Positions 1-6,466 of a stretch of 33,195 bases of DNA are shown one piece after another; within the stretch, counting starts at the first letter, position 1; each line of letters begins with the position of its first letter. The notes below the pieces were generated by a model. That model ran no database searches. It worked only from the letters and a program-made list of their open reading frames with translations, and was not told where the DNA came from. The position numbers and the translations under genes were made by a program. The stretch covers positions 1 through 33,195 of the forward strand of contig DLUI01000063.1 of assembly GCA_002742695.1 (NCBI GenBank). The letters run 5' to 3'. The stretch comes from Sulfuricurvum kujiense. GTDB lineage: Bacteria > Campylobacterota > Campylobacteria > Campylobacterales > Sulfurimonadaceae.

Positions 1-29
1 TTGAGTTTAAAATCGGCAAACGGGTTCAT
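1..29 (-). CDS. 5' end of a divergent gene (partial)
   Basis: Read on the minus strand, an ATG at 29-27 is preceded by AGGAG at 40-36, six bases upstream. Only nine codons (MNPFADFKL) lie in the window before its edge, so no function can be assigned. It is transcribed away from the PFOR gene, and the 157 bases between the two starts would hold both promoters. The ribosome site and spacing are the whole evidence. Confidence 0.55.
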
Positions 30-129
30 TATTTTCTCCTAATATGGATGATATTGTAGTCAAGTGTTTCAAAAACTATTCTAATGGAGAAGATTTAAGA
101 ATTTAAAATAAATATTGTTTTTTTTGGGT

Positions 130-135
130 TACAAT
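130..135 (+). promoter_or_regulatory. Probable -10 box for the PFOR gene
   Basis: TACAAT follows a T-rich run (119-125), the usual look of a sigma-70 promoter in Campylobacterota, where a -35 box is often weak. It lies about 50 bases before the chosen PFOR start at 187. This placement argues against the longer reading frame that opens at 115, upstream of the box. Confidence 0.45.
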
Positions 136-186
136 TGTAGGCGATGCAAGAGTAAATATCCTAAGAATGAAACAGGAAATTTGATC

Positions 187-3100
187 ATGAGTAAACCCAC
201 TACTATCACCGTCGACGGTAATGAAGCCGTCGCCCTAGTTGCCCATAAAATCAATGAAGTGATCGCTATCTATCCCATCACCCCCTCCTCGCCGATGGGG
301 GAGTTTAGCGATCTCTACAGTTCTAAAGGGCAAAAAAATATCTTCGGCAGTGTGCCGGAAGTTTTTGAGCTTCAAAGCGAAGGGGGGGCAAGCGGTACGG
401 TACATGGTGCGTTGCAGGCAGGGTCTCTCACCACCACCTTTACGGCATCGCAGGGGTTGTTGCTGATGATTCCGAATATGTACAAGATCGCGGGAGAACT
501 CACCGCTACGGTATTTCATGTTGCCGCTCGCTCATTGGCGGCGCAGGGACTCTCCATTTTCGGAGATCATCAAGACGTTATGGGGGTTCGACAAACGGGT
601 TTTGCACTTCTAGCGTCCAATTCGGTTCAAGAAGCGCACGACTTCGCCCTTATCTCCCAAGCGGCGACTCTCCGCTCCCGTATTCCGTTCCTCCATTTTT
701 TCGACGGCTTTCGAACGTCGCATGAAGTGAGCCGAATTGAGAAACTCTCCGATGAGGTTCTGAAAAAAATGATCGATTCGAATTTGGTTGCCGCTCATCG
801 TCGTAGGGGACTAAGCCCCGATCATCCTGTCCTTCGCGGAACGGCGCAGAATCCCGACGTCTATTTTCAGGGGCGTGAGAGCGTCAACCGATACTATCAG
901 GCGTTACCCGAAATACTTCAAGGGGAGATGGATCGTTTTTCCGCACTGACGGGACGTTCTTATCATCTGTTTGATTACGTCGGCGCAGCGGATGCTTCGC
1001 GCGTGATCGTTTTGATGGGCTCAGGTGCAGAAGCGGTGGAGGAGAGTGTCACTTATCTGATTGAGAGAGGGGAGAGCGTAGGGCTTATCAAAGTTCGTCT
1101 GGCACTGCCGTTTGCCGCAGAGGCGTTTATCGCCGCACTCCCCGCTTCGGTTCAAGCGATCGGGGTACTTGACCGTACGAAAGAGCCGGGAAGTACCGGC
1201 GAACCTCTCTACCACGATGTAGTGACGGCACTGTTTGAGCGAGGAGAATCCCTGCCGTTTAAAATGCCTCGGATTGTGGGGGGGCGCTACGGCCTCTCAT
1301 CCAAAGAGTTCACCCCTGCTATGATCTTTGCAATTTACGATGAACTCTCTAACACTTCCCCGAAAAATCACTTTACGATCGGGATTGACGATGATATTAC
1401 CTTAACCTCATTAGAATATGACCACGATTTTATCCTCAAAAATCCCGATCAGTTTCAAGCGATATTTTACGGTCTTGGCTCGGACGGCACGGTGGGGGCG
1501 AACAAAAATACGATCAAAATTATCGGCACCGAGACAGACCATTACGCGCAAGGTTATTTCGTCTATGATTCGAAAAAATCGGGTTCGATGACGACGTCGC
1601 ATCTGCGTTTTGGTACCAAGCCGATCAAATCGAGTTATTTGATTCAAAAAGCCGATTTCGTGGCGGTACATCAGTCGGTTTTTTTGGAAAAACTCGATCT
1701 TCTGGATATCGCCAAAGAGGGGGGGATATTTTTGCTCAACACGCCCTATTCCAAAGAGGAGGTATGGAGTCGCCTTCCCCGTGTGACACAAGAGCGGATC
1801 ATAGAGAAGAAGTTAAAGTTCTATGCTATCGACGCGTATAAAGTAGCTCACGCATCCAATATGGGTCGGCGGATCAACACGGTGATGCAGACCTGTTTTT
1901 TCGCGATTAGCGGTATTCTCTCTAAAGAGGAGGCGATGGCTAAGATCAAAGGCTCCATCCAAAAAACCTACGGTTCCAAAGGGGACGTGATCGTGCAGAT
2001 GAACTACGCCGCCGTCGATACGACATTGGAAAATCTCTACGAAATTGATGTACCTGCGAGGGCTGATTCTTTACTTGAACTTCAAGCAACCCTTAAAGGG
2101 GATATGTCTGAATTTACCCGTGAGGTGATCGGCAAAATTACGGCGTTCAAAGGGGATACGCTTCGGGTTTCCCAAATTCCGGATGATGGTACATGGCCGA
2201 CAGGGACGACACAGTATGAAAAGCGAAACATCGCTCAGGAAGTTCCGGTGTGGGATGCGGATACCTGTATCCAGTGCAACAAATGTGTCTCGGCGTGTCC
2301 CCACTCGGTAATCCGCTCCTCTGTTTTTGATATTTCGTTTTTGAAAAATGCTCCGGCAGGATTCAGTGCTAAAGGGGCAAAAGGGAAAAACTTCGGGGAG
2401 AATGAAGTGTTTAATATCTCGGTCGCTATCGAAGATTGCACGGGATGCGCCCTCTGCGTCGAAGTATGCCCCGCCAAAAACAAATCCCAAACCAATCTCA
2501 AAGCGATCAATATGGTGCCGCAGCTTCCGCTGCGTGAAGAGGGAATCGCGCAGTGGGATTTTTTCCTCTCGCTTCCTAAAATGGATAGAGGCTCGCTCGA
2601 TCCTAGCAACCTCAAAGAGTCACAGTTTCTAGAGCCTTTGTTTGAATTTAGCGGGGCGTGTCCGGGGTGCGGGGAGACACCGTATGTGAAACTCGCTTCC
2701 CAGCTTTTCGGGGATCGGATGGTGATCGCCAATGCGACGGGGTGCAGTTCGATTTACGGCGGTAATCTCCCGACTACTCCGTGGAAAAAGAATGATGAGG
2801 GGAGAGGCCCCGCATGGTCAAACTCGCTCTTTGAAGACAATGCCGAATTCGGGCTAGGATTCCGTCTCTCTATCGATGCGCAGAATGATAGGGCACGCAG
2901 AGTACTCGAAACATTGAAACCGCATTTGGATGGAGCACTCGTCGAAGAGGTTCTCGGTGCCGAACAGCATGCGGAATCACAGATTAATGCGCAGCGCGAC
3001 AGGGTCGAAAAACTCAAACATTCACTAAAAACACTGGATAATGAGGATGCCAAAACCCTTCTTGAGCTTGCCGATTATCTCGTCAAAAAATCGGTCTGGA

Positions 3101-3753
3101 TTATGGGGGGAGACGGCTGGGCGTACGATATCGGATACGGCGGATTGGATCATGTCCTCGCCAGCGGTAAAAACGTCAATGTCCTTGTCCTTGATACACA
3201 GGTTTACTCCAATACGGGAGGACAGCAGTCCAAAGCGACGATGACAGGCGCGGTAGCGAAATTCGCCGCAGGGGGGAAAGCGGGGGTTCCAAAAGACCTC
3301 GCCGCTATGGCGATCGCCTATGAAAACGTCTATGTCGCCAAAGTCGCGATGGGGGCAAATGATACCGCGACGGTAAAAGCATTTGTCGAAGCGGAGCGGT
3401 ATGACGGCCCTTCGATTATCATCGCCTATTCGCATTGCGTAGCGCATGGGTATGATTTGAAATACGGGTTTGATCAGCAAAAACGGGCTGTGGACAGCGG
3501 TTTATGGCCGATTTTCCGATTTAACCCCGATAAAATCAAAGAGGGTGAGAATCCGATGACACTGGATTATAAGGGACCTAAAATCGATGTGAAAGATTTT
3601 ATGTACCGCGAAACCCGTTTTAAAATGGTTGAGAAGATGAATGCTCTGTCGGCAGGAACTTTTCTTCAGACAGCGGCTCATACCGCTGAATCACTTTATG
3701 CGCGCTACCAAAATTTGCATGCATATTATGAACCCTCATCGAAGGAGGCGTAA
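187..3753 (+). CDS. nifJ: Pyruvate:ferredoxin (flavodoxin) oxidoreductase, single-chain
   Basis: Converts pyruvate and CoA to acetyl-CoA and CO2, or the reverse, passing electrons to ferredoxin or flavodoxin in the cytoplasm. The 1188-residue length fits the homodimeric family. Seen in order: the N-terminal pyrimidine-binding TPP domain with YPITPSSPMGE; two [4Fe-4S] sites, CIQCNKCVSACP (Cys 694, 697, 700, 704) and DCTGCALCVEVCP (Cys 751, 754, 757, 761); the third cluster motif CPGCGE (Cys 825, 828); and the TPP/Mg site GGDGWAYDIG followed by SNTGGQQSKAT near residues 970-1010. The frame is open from 115, but ATG 187 (MSKPTTITVDGNEAV) is chosen because AGGA lies nine bases upstream and family members begin this way. 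The next gene starts two bases after its stop, so the two are probably cotranscribed. Confidence 0.97.
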   Translation: MSKPTTITVDGNEAVALVAHKINEVIAIYPITPSSPMGEFSDLYSSKGQKNIFGSVPEVFELQSEGGASGTVHGALQAGSLTTTFTASQGLLLMIPNMYKIAGELTATVFHVAARSLAAQGLSIFGDHQDVMGVRQTGFALLASNSVQEAHDFALISQAATLRSRIPFLHFFDGFRTSHEVSRIEKLSDEVLKKMIDSNLVAAHRRRGLSPDHPVLRGTAQNPDVYFQGRESVNRYYQALPEILQGEMDRFSALTGRSYHLFDYVGAADASRVIVLMGSGAEAVEESVTYLIERGESVGLIKVRLALPFAAEAFIAALPASVQAIGVLDRTKEPGSTGEPLYHDVVTALFERGESLPFKMPRIVGGRYGLSSKEFTPAMIFAIYDELSNTSPKNHFTIGIDDDITLTSLEYDHDFILKNPDQFQAIFYGLGSDGTVGANKNTIKIIGTETDHYAQGYFVYDSKKSGSMTTSHLRFGTKPIKSSYLIQKADFVAVHQSVFLEKLDLLDIAKEGGIFLLNTPYSKEEVWSRLPRVTQERIIEKKLKFYAIDAYKVAHASNMGRRINTVMQTCFFAISGILSKEEAMAKIKGSIQKTYGSKGDVIVQMNYAAVDTTLENLYEIDVPARADSLLELQATLKGDMSEFTREVIGKITAFKGDTLRVSQIPDDGTWPTGTTQYEKRNIAQEVPVWDADTCIQCNKCVSACPHSVIRSSVFDISFLKNAPAGFSAKGAKGKNFGENEVFNISVAIEDCTGCALCVEVCPAKNKSQTNLKAINMVPQLPLREEGIAQWDFFLSLPKMDRGSLDPSNLKESQFLEPLFEFSGACPGCGETPYVKLASQLFGDRMVIANATGCSSIYGGNLPTTPWKKNDEGRGPAWSNSLFEDNAEFGLGFRLSIDAQNDRARRVLETLKPHLDGALVEEVLGAEQHAESQINAQRDRVEKLKHSLKTLDNEDAKTLLELADYLVKKSVWIMGGDGWAYDIGYGGLDHVLASGKNVNVLVLDTQVYSNTGGQQSKATMTGAVAKFAAGGKAGVPKDLAAMAIAYENVYVAKVAMGANDTATVKAFVEAERYDGPSIIIAYSHCVAHGYDLKYGFDQQKRAVDSGLWPIFRFNPDKIKEGENPMTLDYKGPKIDVKDFMYRETRFKMVEKMNALSAGTFLQTAAHTAESLYARYQNLHAYYEPSSKEA

Positions 3754-3755
3754 TT

Positions 3756-4751
3756 ATGGATTTCACCACCACATTTTTAGGATTGAACCTCAAAAATCCC
3801 CTGATTGCCAGTGCGTCCCCGTTGACCTCTTCAGTGGAGAGTATCCGAAGACTCGAAGATAACGATATTGCCGCCGTTATTATGCACTCTTTGTTTGAAG
3901 AGGAGATCAACCATGAAATCCATCAGATTGACCATTTCCTCCATATTAACAGCAATTCGTACGCTGAAGCACTTACGTACCTTCCCGATGAAGTTGATTT
4001 TGAAAATCTTCAAGCCGATAACTATCTTGAAGAGATCCGCCGGATAAAAGAATCGACCGATATCCCTCTTGTTGCCAGTTTGAACGGTATCTCAGCAGGG
4101 GGCTGGATCCGTTATGCCAAGAAACTCGAAGAAGCGGGTGCCGATGCACTGGAGCTTAATATCACCTATATCCCTACCTCGATGGAGATGGAAGGGTATA
4201 GAGTTGAGCAGATGTATATCGATACGGTTGCAAGCGTGGCTGAGAAGATCGATATCCCTTTGAACGTCAAAATGAATGCCTACTTTTCAAACCCTGCCAA
4301 TATGGCGAAACGGTTTGTCGAAGCGGGGGCAAAAGGGTTAACCTTGTTTGATAACCCCACGCGCGTGGAAGTCGATCTGGAACTTCTGAGCCCATTGCAA
4401 AGAGCCAATATCACAACCTCCTACAATCTCAGCGAAACACTGCGATGGTGTGCCATTCTCTACGGTAAACTCTCTTGCTCATTGTGTGCCAACACGGGAA
4501 TCCACAGTGGTGAAGATGTCCTTAAAGCGATTATGAGCGGAGCCGATGCGACGGCGTTGGCATCGGTGCTGCTAACCAAAGGGGAGGGGGAAATCAAGCA
4601 GATTTTGAGTGATATGGGGGAATGGATGGCAAAACACGAGTACGAATCGATTTCTCAGATGAAAGGGTCTATCTCGCTGGCTCATACCGATAACCCCTCG
4701 GTTTACGAGCGTAACTCCTATATGTATGCGTTGCAACACTACCGCCGATAA
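3756..4751 (+). CDS. Dihydroorotate dehydrogenase-like FMN protein linked to PFOR
   Basis: A 331-residue flavin TIM-barrel protein of the PyrD-like family. The start LGLNLKNPLIASASPLTSS and the end NTGIHSGEDVLKAIMSGADA, a phosphate-binding loop, are typical. At the place where true PyrD has an ELNISCPN-type active-site strand this protein reads ALELNITYIP, so it is unlikely to act in pyrimidine synthesis. The start is two bases after the PFOR stop with AAGGAGG at 3742-3748, which indicates translational coupling. Similar genes occur beside nifJ in other bacteria (family knowledge). A redox role tied to PFOR is inferred; the substrate is unknown. Confidence 0.85.
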   Translation: MDFTTTFLGLNLKNPLIASASPLTSSVESIRRLEDNDIAAVIMHSLFEEEINHEIHQIDHFLHINSNSYAEALTYLPDEVDFENLQADNYLEEIRRIKESTDIPLVASLNGISAGGWIRYAKKLEEAGADALELNITYIPTSMEMEGYRVEQMYIDTVASVAEKIDIPLNVKMNAYFSNPANMAKRFVEAGAKGLTLFDNPTRVEVDLELLSPLQRANITTSYNLSETLRWCAILYGKLSCSLCANTGIHSGEDVLKAIMSGADATALASVLLTKGEGEIKQILSDMGEWMAKHEYESISQMKGSISLAHTDNPSVYERNSYMYALQHYRR

Positions 4752-4764
4752 GTATCCTATGCGG

Positions 4765-4770
4765 TATAAT
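4765..4770 (+). promoter_or_regulatory. -10 box for the DUF502 gene
   Basis: A consensus TATAAT lies 26 bases before the ATG at 4797, in the 45-base gap after the dihydroorotate dehydrogenase-like gene. This suggests the DUF502 gene has its own promoter rather than relying on the PFOR transcript. Confidence 0.5.
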
Positions 4771-4796
4771 TCGCCATATCAAAAAAGGCGTGATAA

Positions 4797-5411
4797 ATGA
4801 GTACGAAAATTAGATTTTTGCTTCGTTATATTTTTGTGGGGGCGCTTTCGCTTTTCCCTTTGATCTTGGTGATCGTTGTCGTCAATTATCTTAAAAATTT
4901 AGGGGTAAGTGCCTACTCTTCGCTTCATGATTACACTAACTCGTTTGGGGTGACCTTGGCATTGATGGCAGGTGTTATCGGTGTTTTTGCCGTACTTGGA
5001 TATTCGATTGAGAAATACGGGCGCTCCATTTTTGTTTCAATGATTGACAGTACCTTTGAGAAAATTCCCGCTATCCGCTCCGTCTATTCCGTCTCGAAAA
5101 AACTCGCCGCAATGCTCAGCGGTGGGGAAGACGGGACGAAAAAAGAGGTGGTACTTGTAGAGTATCCAAAAGAGGGGTTATGGGTTCCTGCGTATCTGCT
5201 CAACCGTTATGAAAATATCTGCGTCCTTTTCATCCCTACCTCTCCGAATCCGACGAGTGGATATACGGTTTTGGTAGATGAAGCAAAGATCAAGAAAACA
5301 ACCTTGACCCTTCAGGAAGCCTCGTCGTTTATTATCAGTATGGGAGCCGATTTCCCTCAAAAAGAGAGTGTATCAGCCCTTATTCAAACCCATCAGATTA
5401 GTAAAACGTGA
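4797..5411 (+). CDS. DUF502 family membrane protein
   Basis: A 204-residue inner-membrane protein of unknown function. Two hydrophobic segments are clear, near residues 6-34 (LSLFPLILVIVVVNYL) and 50-70 (VTLALMAGVIGVFAVLGYS), followed by a soluble part holding the family signature PTSPNPTSGYTVLVDE. GG at 4787-4788 is the best ribosome site. The last codons are unusual: after QTHQI the frame runs into island DNA (SKT, then TGA). Without the island it would stop at TAA directly after QTHQI (see 5382-5399). The domain is complete, so the protein should be intact. Confidence 0.9.
   Translation: MSTKIRFLLRYIFVGALSLFPLILVIVVVNYLKNLGVSAYSSLHDYTNSFGVTLALMAGVIGVFAVLGYSIEKYGRSIFVSMIDSTFEKIPAIRSVYSVSKKLAAMLSGGEDGTKKEVVLVEYPKEGLWVPAYLLNRYENICVLFIPTSPNPTSGYTVLVDEAKIKKTTLTLQEASSFIISMGADFPQKESVSALIQTHQISKT
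5382..5399 (+). repeat. Left 18-bp direct repeat of the island (attL-like)
   Basis: ATTCAAACCCATCAGATT, identical to 9557-9574. It covers the last codons of the DUF502 gene (IQTHQI). Read on the other strand it spells the end of NhaA (KSDGFE); with the two bases before it, that reading ends in TAA at 5382-5380. Confidence 0.85.
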
Positions 5412-5502
5412 TTTAGGGGATCAAAAAATCGATTTGATTTTTAACGAAGATGAGAACAGACTGATCGAACAGGAGGCTCGTAAATGGGCGATTCGGCTTT
5501 AG
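5401..5502 (+). pseudogene. Possible 3' remnant of an unknown gene
   Basis: Just inside the island an open frame shifted from DUF502 reads VKRDLGDQKIDLIF, then NEDENRLIEQEARKWAIRL and TAG. The composition, with many charged residues and an amphipathic helix, looks like a real protein C-terminus rather than noise. The frame stays open upstream to a GTG at 5368, but that part lies inside the DUF502 gene and there is no good ribosome site. The likeliest reading is the tail of a donor gene carried in with the island; a tiny overlapping gene is the alternative. I do not recognise the family. Confidence 0.35.
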
Positions 5503-5612
5503 TTTATCACACTAAACTTCTGAATTACAAAAAATTCTAAGCTTTATCGTTCGTGGTGAGTGCTTATGCCCTTCAGGGCAAACAAGTAGATGTAAAATAC
5601 TCGTTAAAAATA

Positions 5613-5621
5613 TGGTATAAT
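5613..5621 (+). promoter_or_regulatory. Extended -10 promoter of the small RNA
   Basis: TGGTATAAT is an extended -10 element with a perfect TATAAT (5616-5621). Seven bases further lies G5628, the predicted first base of the RNA. Confidence 0.65.
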
Positions 5622-5627
5622 TTTTTT

Positions 5628-5707
5628 GCTAACAGTAACTTTTCATATCGTTGATGGAGCGGTAACGCTGAGGTCGAGGGATTAATTACCCCTCGACCTT
5701 TTTTTTT
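5628..5707 (+). ncRNA. Candidate small regulatory RNA (~80 nt)
   Basis: The unit has all the parts of an independent small RNA. It starts with an extended -10 promoter, followed by about 30 unstructured bases beginning GCUAACAGUA. A perfect four-pair hairpin with a GNRA loop follows (AGCG 5658-5661, GUAA, CGCU 5666-5669). It ends in a ten-pair intrinsic terminator. It matches no family I know; it is not SRP RNA, 6S RNA or tmRNA. The first ten bases are complementary to codons 4-7 of the peptide gene 114 bases downstream, so the open 5' end may be a pairing seed. It could instead be the attenuated leader of that gene. Confidence 0.6.
5671..5707 (+). terminator. Strong intrinsic terminator of the small RNA
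   Basis: AGGTCGAGGG (5671-5680) pairs perfectly with CCCTCGACCT (5690-5699) around a nine-base loop. A run of nine T begins at 5699. Confidence 0.9.
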
Positions 5708-5740
5708 ACCCTCCAAAAACGGTATGAGAAGGGGGTCTTT

Positions 5741-5800
5741 ATGGATAGAATACTGTTAGCACTTATTCTATTGTGCATTTTTGCACCTATGCTCAATTGA
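5741..5800 (+). CDS. 19-residue hydrophobic peptide, possible type I toxin
   Basis: The frame encodes MDRILLALILLCIFAPMLN. AAGGGGG at 5729-5735 lies five bases before the ATG, a strong ribosome site for so short a frame. The peptide is one membrane-spanning stretch with a basic residue at position 3. In size and layout it resembles the Ibs toxins of enteric bacteria (19 residues, short polar start, long aliphatic core), a resemblance of form and not shown homology. No -10 box is evident between the RNA terminator and the ATG, so expression may need terminator readthrough. Codons 4-7 are complementary to the 5' end of the upstream RNA. A chance frame cannot be excluded. Confidence 0.45.
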   Translation: MDRILLALILLCIFAPMLN

Positions 5801-5807
5801 GTGTAGC

Positions 5808-5827
5808 CAAGGGGTTTACTCCCCTTG
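5808..5827 (+). other. Hairpin just after the peptide gene
   Basis: CAAGGGG (5808-5814) pairs with CCCCTTG (5821-5827) around TTTACT, starting eight bases after the peptide stop. No T run follows, so it is a poor terminator but could protect an mRNA 3' end. A smaller hairpin, GTGCA-TTTT-TGCAC, sits inside the peptide gene at 5773-5786. Confidence 0.45.
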
Positions 5828-5910
5828 CCCCCCTATTAGCAATCTTTATTATTTCGCCAATTCAAAAACTTTTACTGCTTAATCAATGTATAAAAACATT
5901 TGGCATTACG

Positions 5911-6015
5911 ATGAATATTCTCAACACGATCATCGAAACACTAGGGGAACTGGGAAAAATTCTTGTGACGATTCAATCGTTAATGGAGAAAAAAGAAGAG
6001 TGTTCCCTTTTTTAG
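5911..6015 (+). CDS. 34-residue amphipathic peptide, hypothetical
   Basis: From ATG 5911 the frame gives MNILNTIIETLGELGKIL, VTIQSLMEKK and EECSLF, an amphipathic helix followed by a charged tail. The frame is open back to a GTG at 5773, but that part crosses the 19-residue peptide gene and a hairpin, and its hydrophobic run looks accidental. TATAAA at 5889-5894 could be a -10 box, which would leave a leader of only about ten bases. There is no clear ribosome site. The helix pattern recalls small membrane-active peptides, but I assign no function. It lies between the RNA/peptide module and the palindromic repeat. Confidence 0.3.
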   Translation: MNILNTIIETLGELGKILVTIQSLMEKKEECSLF

Positions 6016-6045
6016 CCATTTTCAGTTAACTGTCATACGCATTTT

Positions 6046-6112
6046 GTCATACCGTACTTGATACGGTATCCATCCATTTTTGTGGATTCCGTGTTGAAGC
6101 ACGGAATGACGA
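6046..6112. repeat. Double-hairpin palindromic intergenic repeat
   Basis: Two stems stand side by side: ATACCGT (6049-6055) with ACGGTAT (6063-6069), and ATTCCGTG (6086-6093) with CACGGAAT (6100-6107). The ends also match each other inverted: GTCATACCGT at 6046 against ACGGAATGAC at 6101, nine of ten. This is the build of a REP- or MITE-like element. A decayed relative lies on the far side of the R-M genes at 9466-9513. Confidence 0.65.
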
Positions 6113-6125
6113 GAGTGTTGAATTA

Positions 6126-6314
6126 TTAATTTTTCGGCTGTAGCGTTATTTTTTCCAACCGTTCATAATGTTCTTTTGCTTCCTTTACTACCTCTTCAAC
6201 TTCAAATCCTTGCATGACTATTTTGTATAAATAAGGCTTTGTAGTTCTCCAATTACGCAATGTCCGTGCATCCACATCTAATAACCGTGCCATATCTTGT
6301 TGAGTCATTTTCAT
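6126..6314 (-). CDS. Small HTH protein, possible R-M controller
   Basis: A 62-residue protein from ATG 6314 (MKMTQQDMARLLDVDARTLR). TQQDMARLLDVDARTLRNWR is a typical helix-turn-helix, followed by NWRTTKPYLYKIVMQGF and a charged helix. The frame is open 11 codons upstream to a TTG at 6347, but ATG is preferred even though the nearest AGGAAGG lies about 15 bases away. It is transcribed away from the methyltransferase gene across a 152-base AT-rich gap. That is the layout of controller proteins of R-M systems, though it lacks clear similarity to known C proteins. Control of the R-M operon is inferred. GC content is low, like the rest of the island. Confidence 0.7.
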   Translation of the reverse strand: MKMTQQDMARLLDVDARTLRNWRTTKPYLYKIVMQGFEVEEVVKEAKEHYERLEKITLQPKN

Positions 6315-6417
6315 GTAGGAATTCTTATACTTCCTTCCTGATAACAAAATTCGGAACCATATGTTGTTAAAATAACTCTATTTAGGAAAAATATGCAATA
6401 ATCCAAAAAAAATAATC

Positions 6418-6430
6418 GGAAAATAATTCC
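6418..6430. promoter_or_regulatory. Possible operator between the HTH and R-M genes
   Basis: GGAA-AATAA-TTCC is a short palindrome 37 bases before the methyltransferase start. A similar half site, TAGGAAAAA, begins near 6383. It is a plausible site for the divergent HTH protein, but four-base arms in AT-rich DNA are weak evidence. Confidence 0.25.
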
Positions 6431-6466
6431 TAATATTTAATTATTAACGACAATTGGAGCACAATA

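Noticed and set aside
115-186. Upstream extension of the PFOR frame beginning MFFLGYNC
   Set aside because: It overlaps the likely -10 box at 130-135, has no ribosome site, and the family starts at the ATG at 187.
2071-2732. Minus-strand open frames of 139 and 165 residues opposite the PFOR gene
   Set aside because: They lie opposite conserved iron-sulfur and TPP motifs of PFOR and show no domain features of their own; they are shadows of the sense gene.
5567-5580. Hairpin TGCCC-TTCA-GGGCA upstream of the small RNA as a terminator
   Set aside because: No T run follows (AACAAGTAG), so it is at most a local structure.
5503-5740. Retron or known structural RNA
   Set aside because: No reverse transcriptase lies nearby, and the RNA has neither SRP, tmRNA nor 6S features.
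5773-5910. Longer form of the 34-residue frame from GTG 5773 (80 residues)
   Set aside because: It crosses the 19-residue peptide gene and two hairpins, has no ribosome site, and its hydrophobic stretch looks like a by-product of AT-rich DNA.
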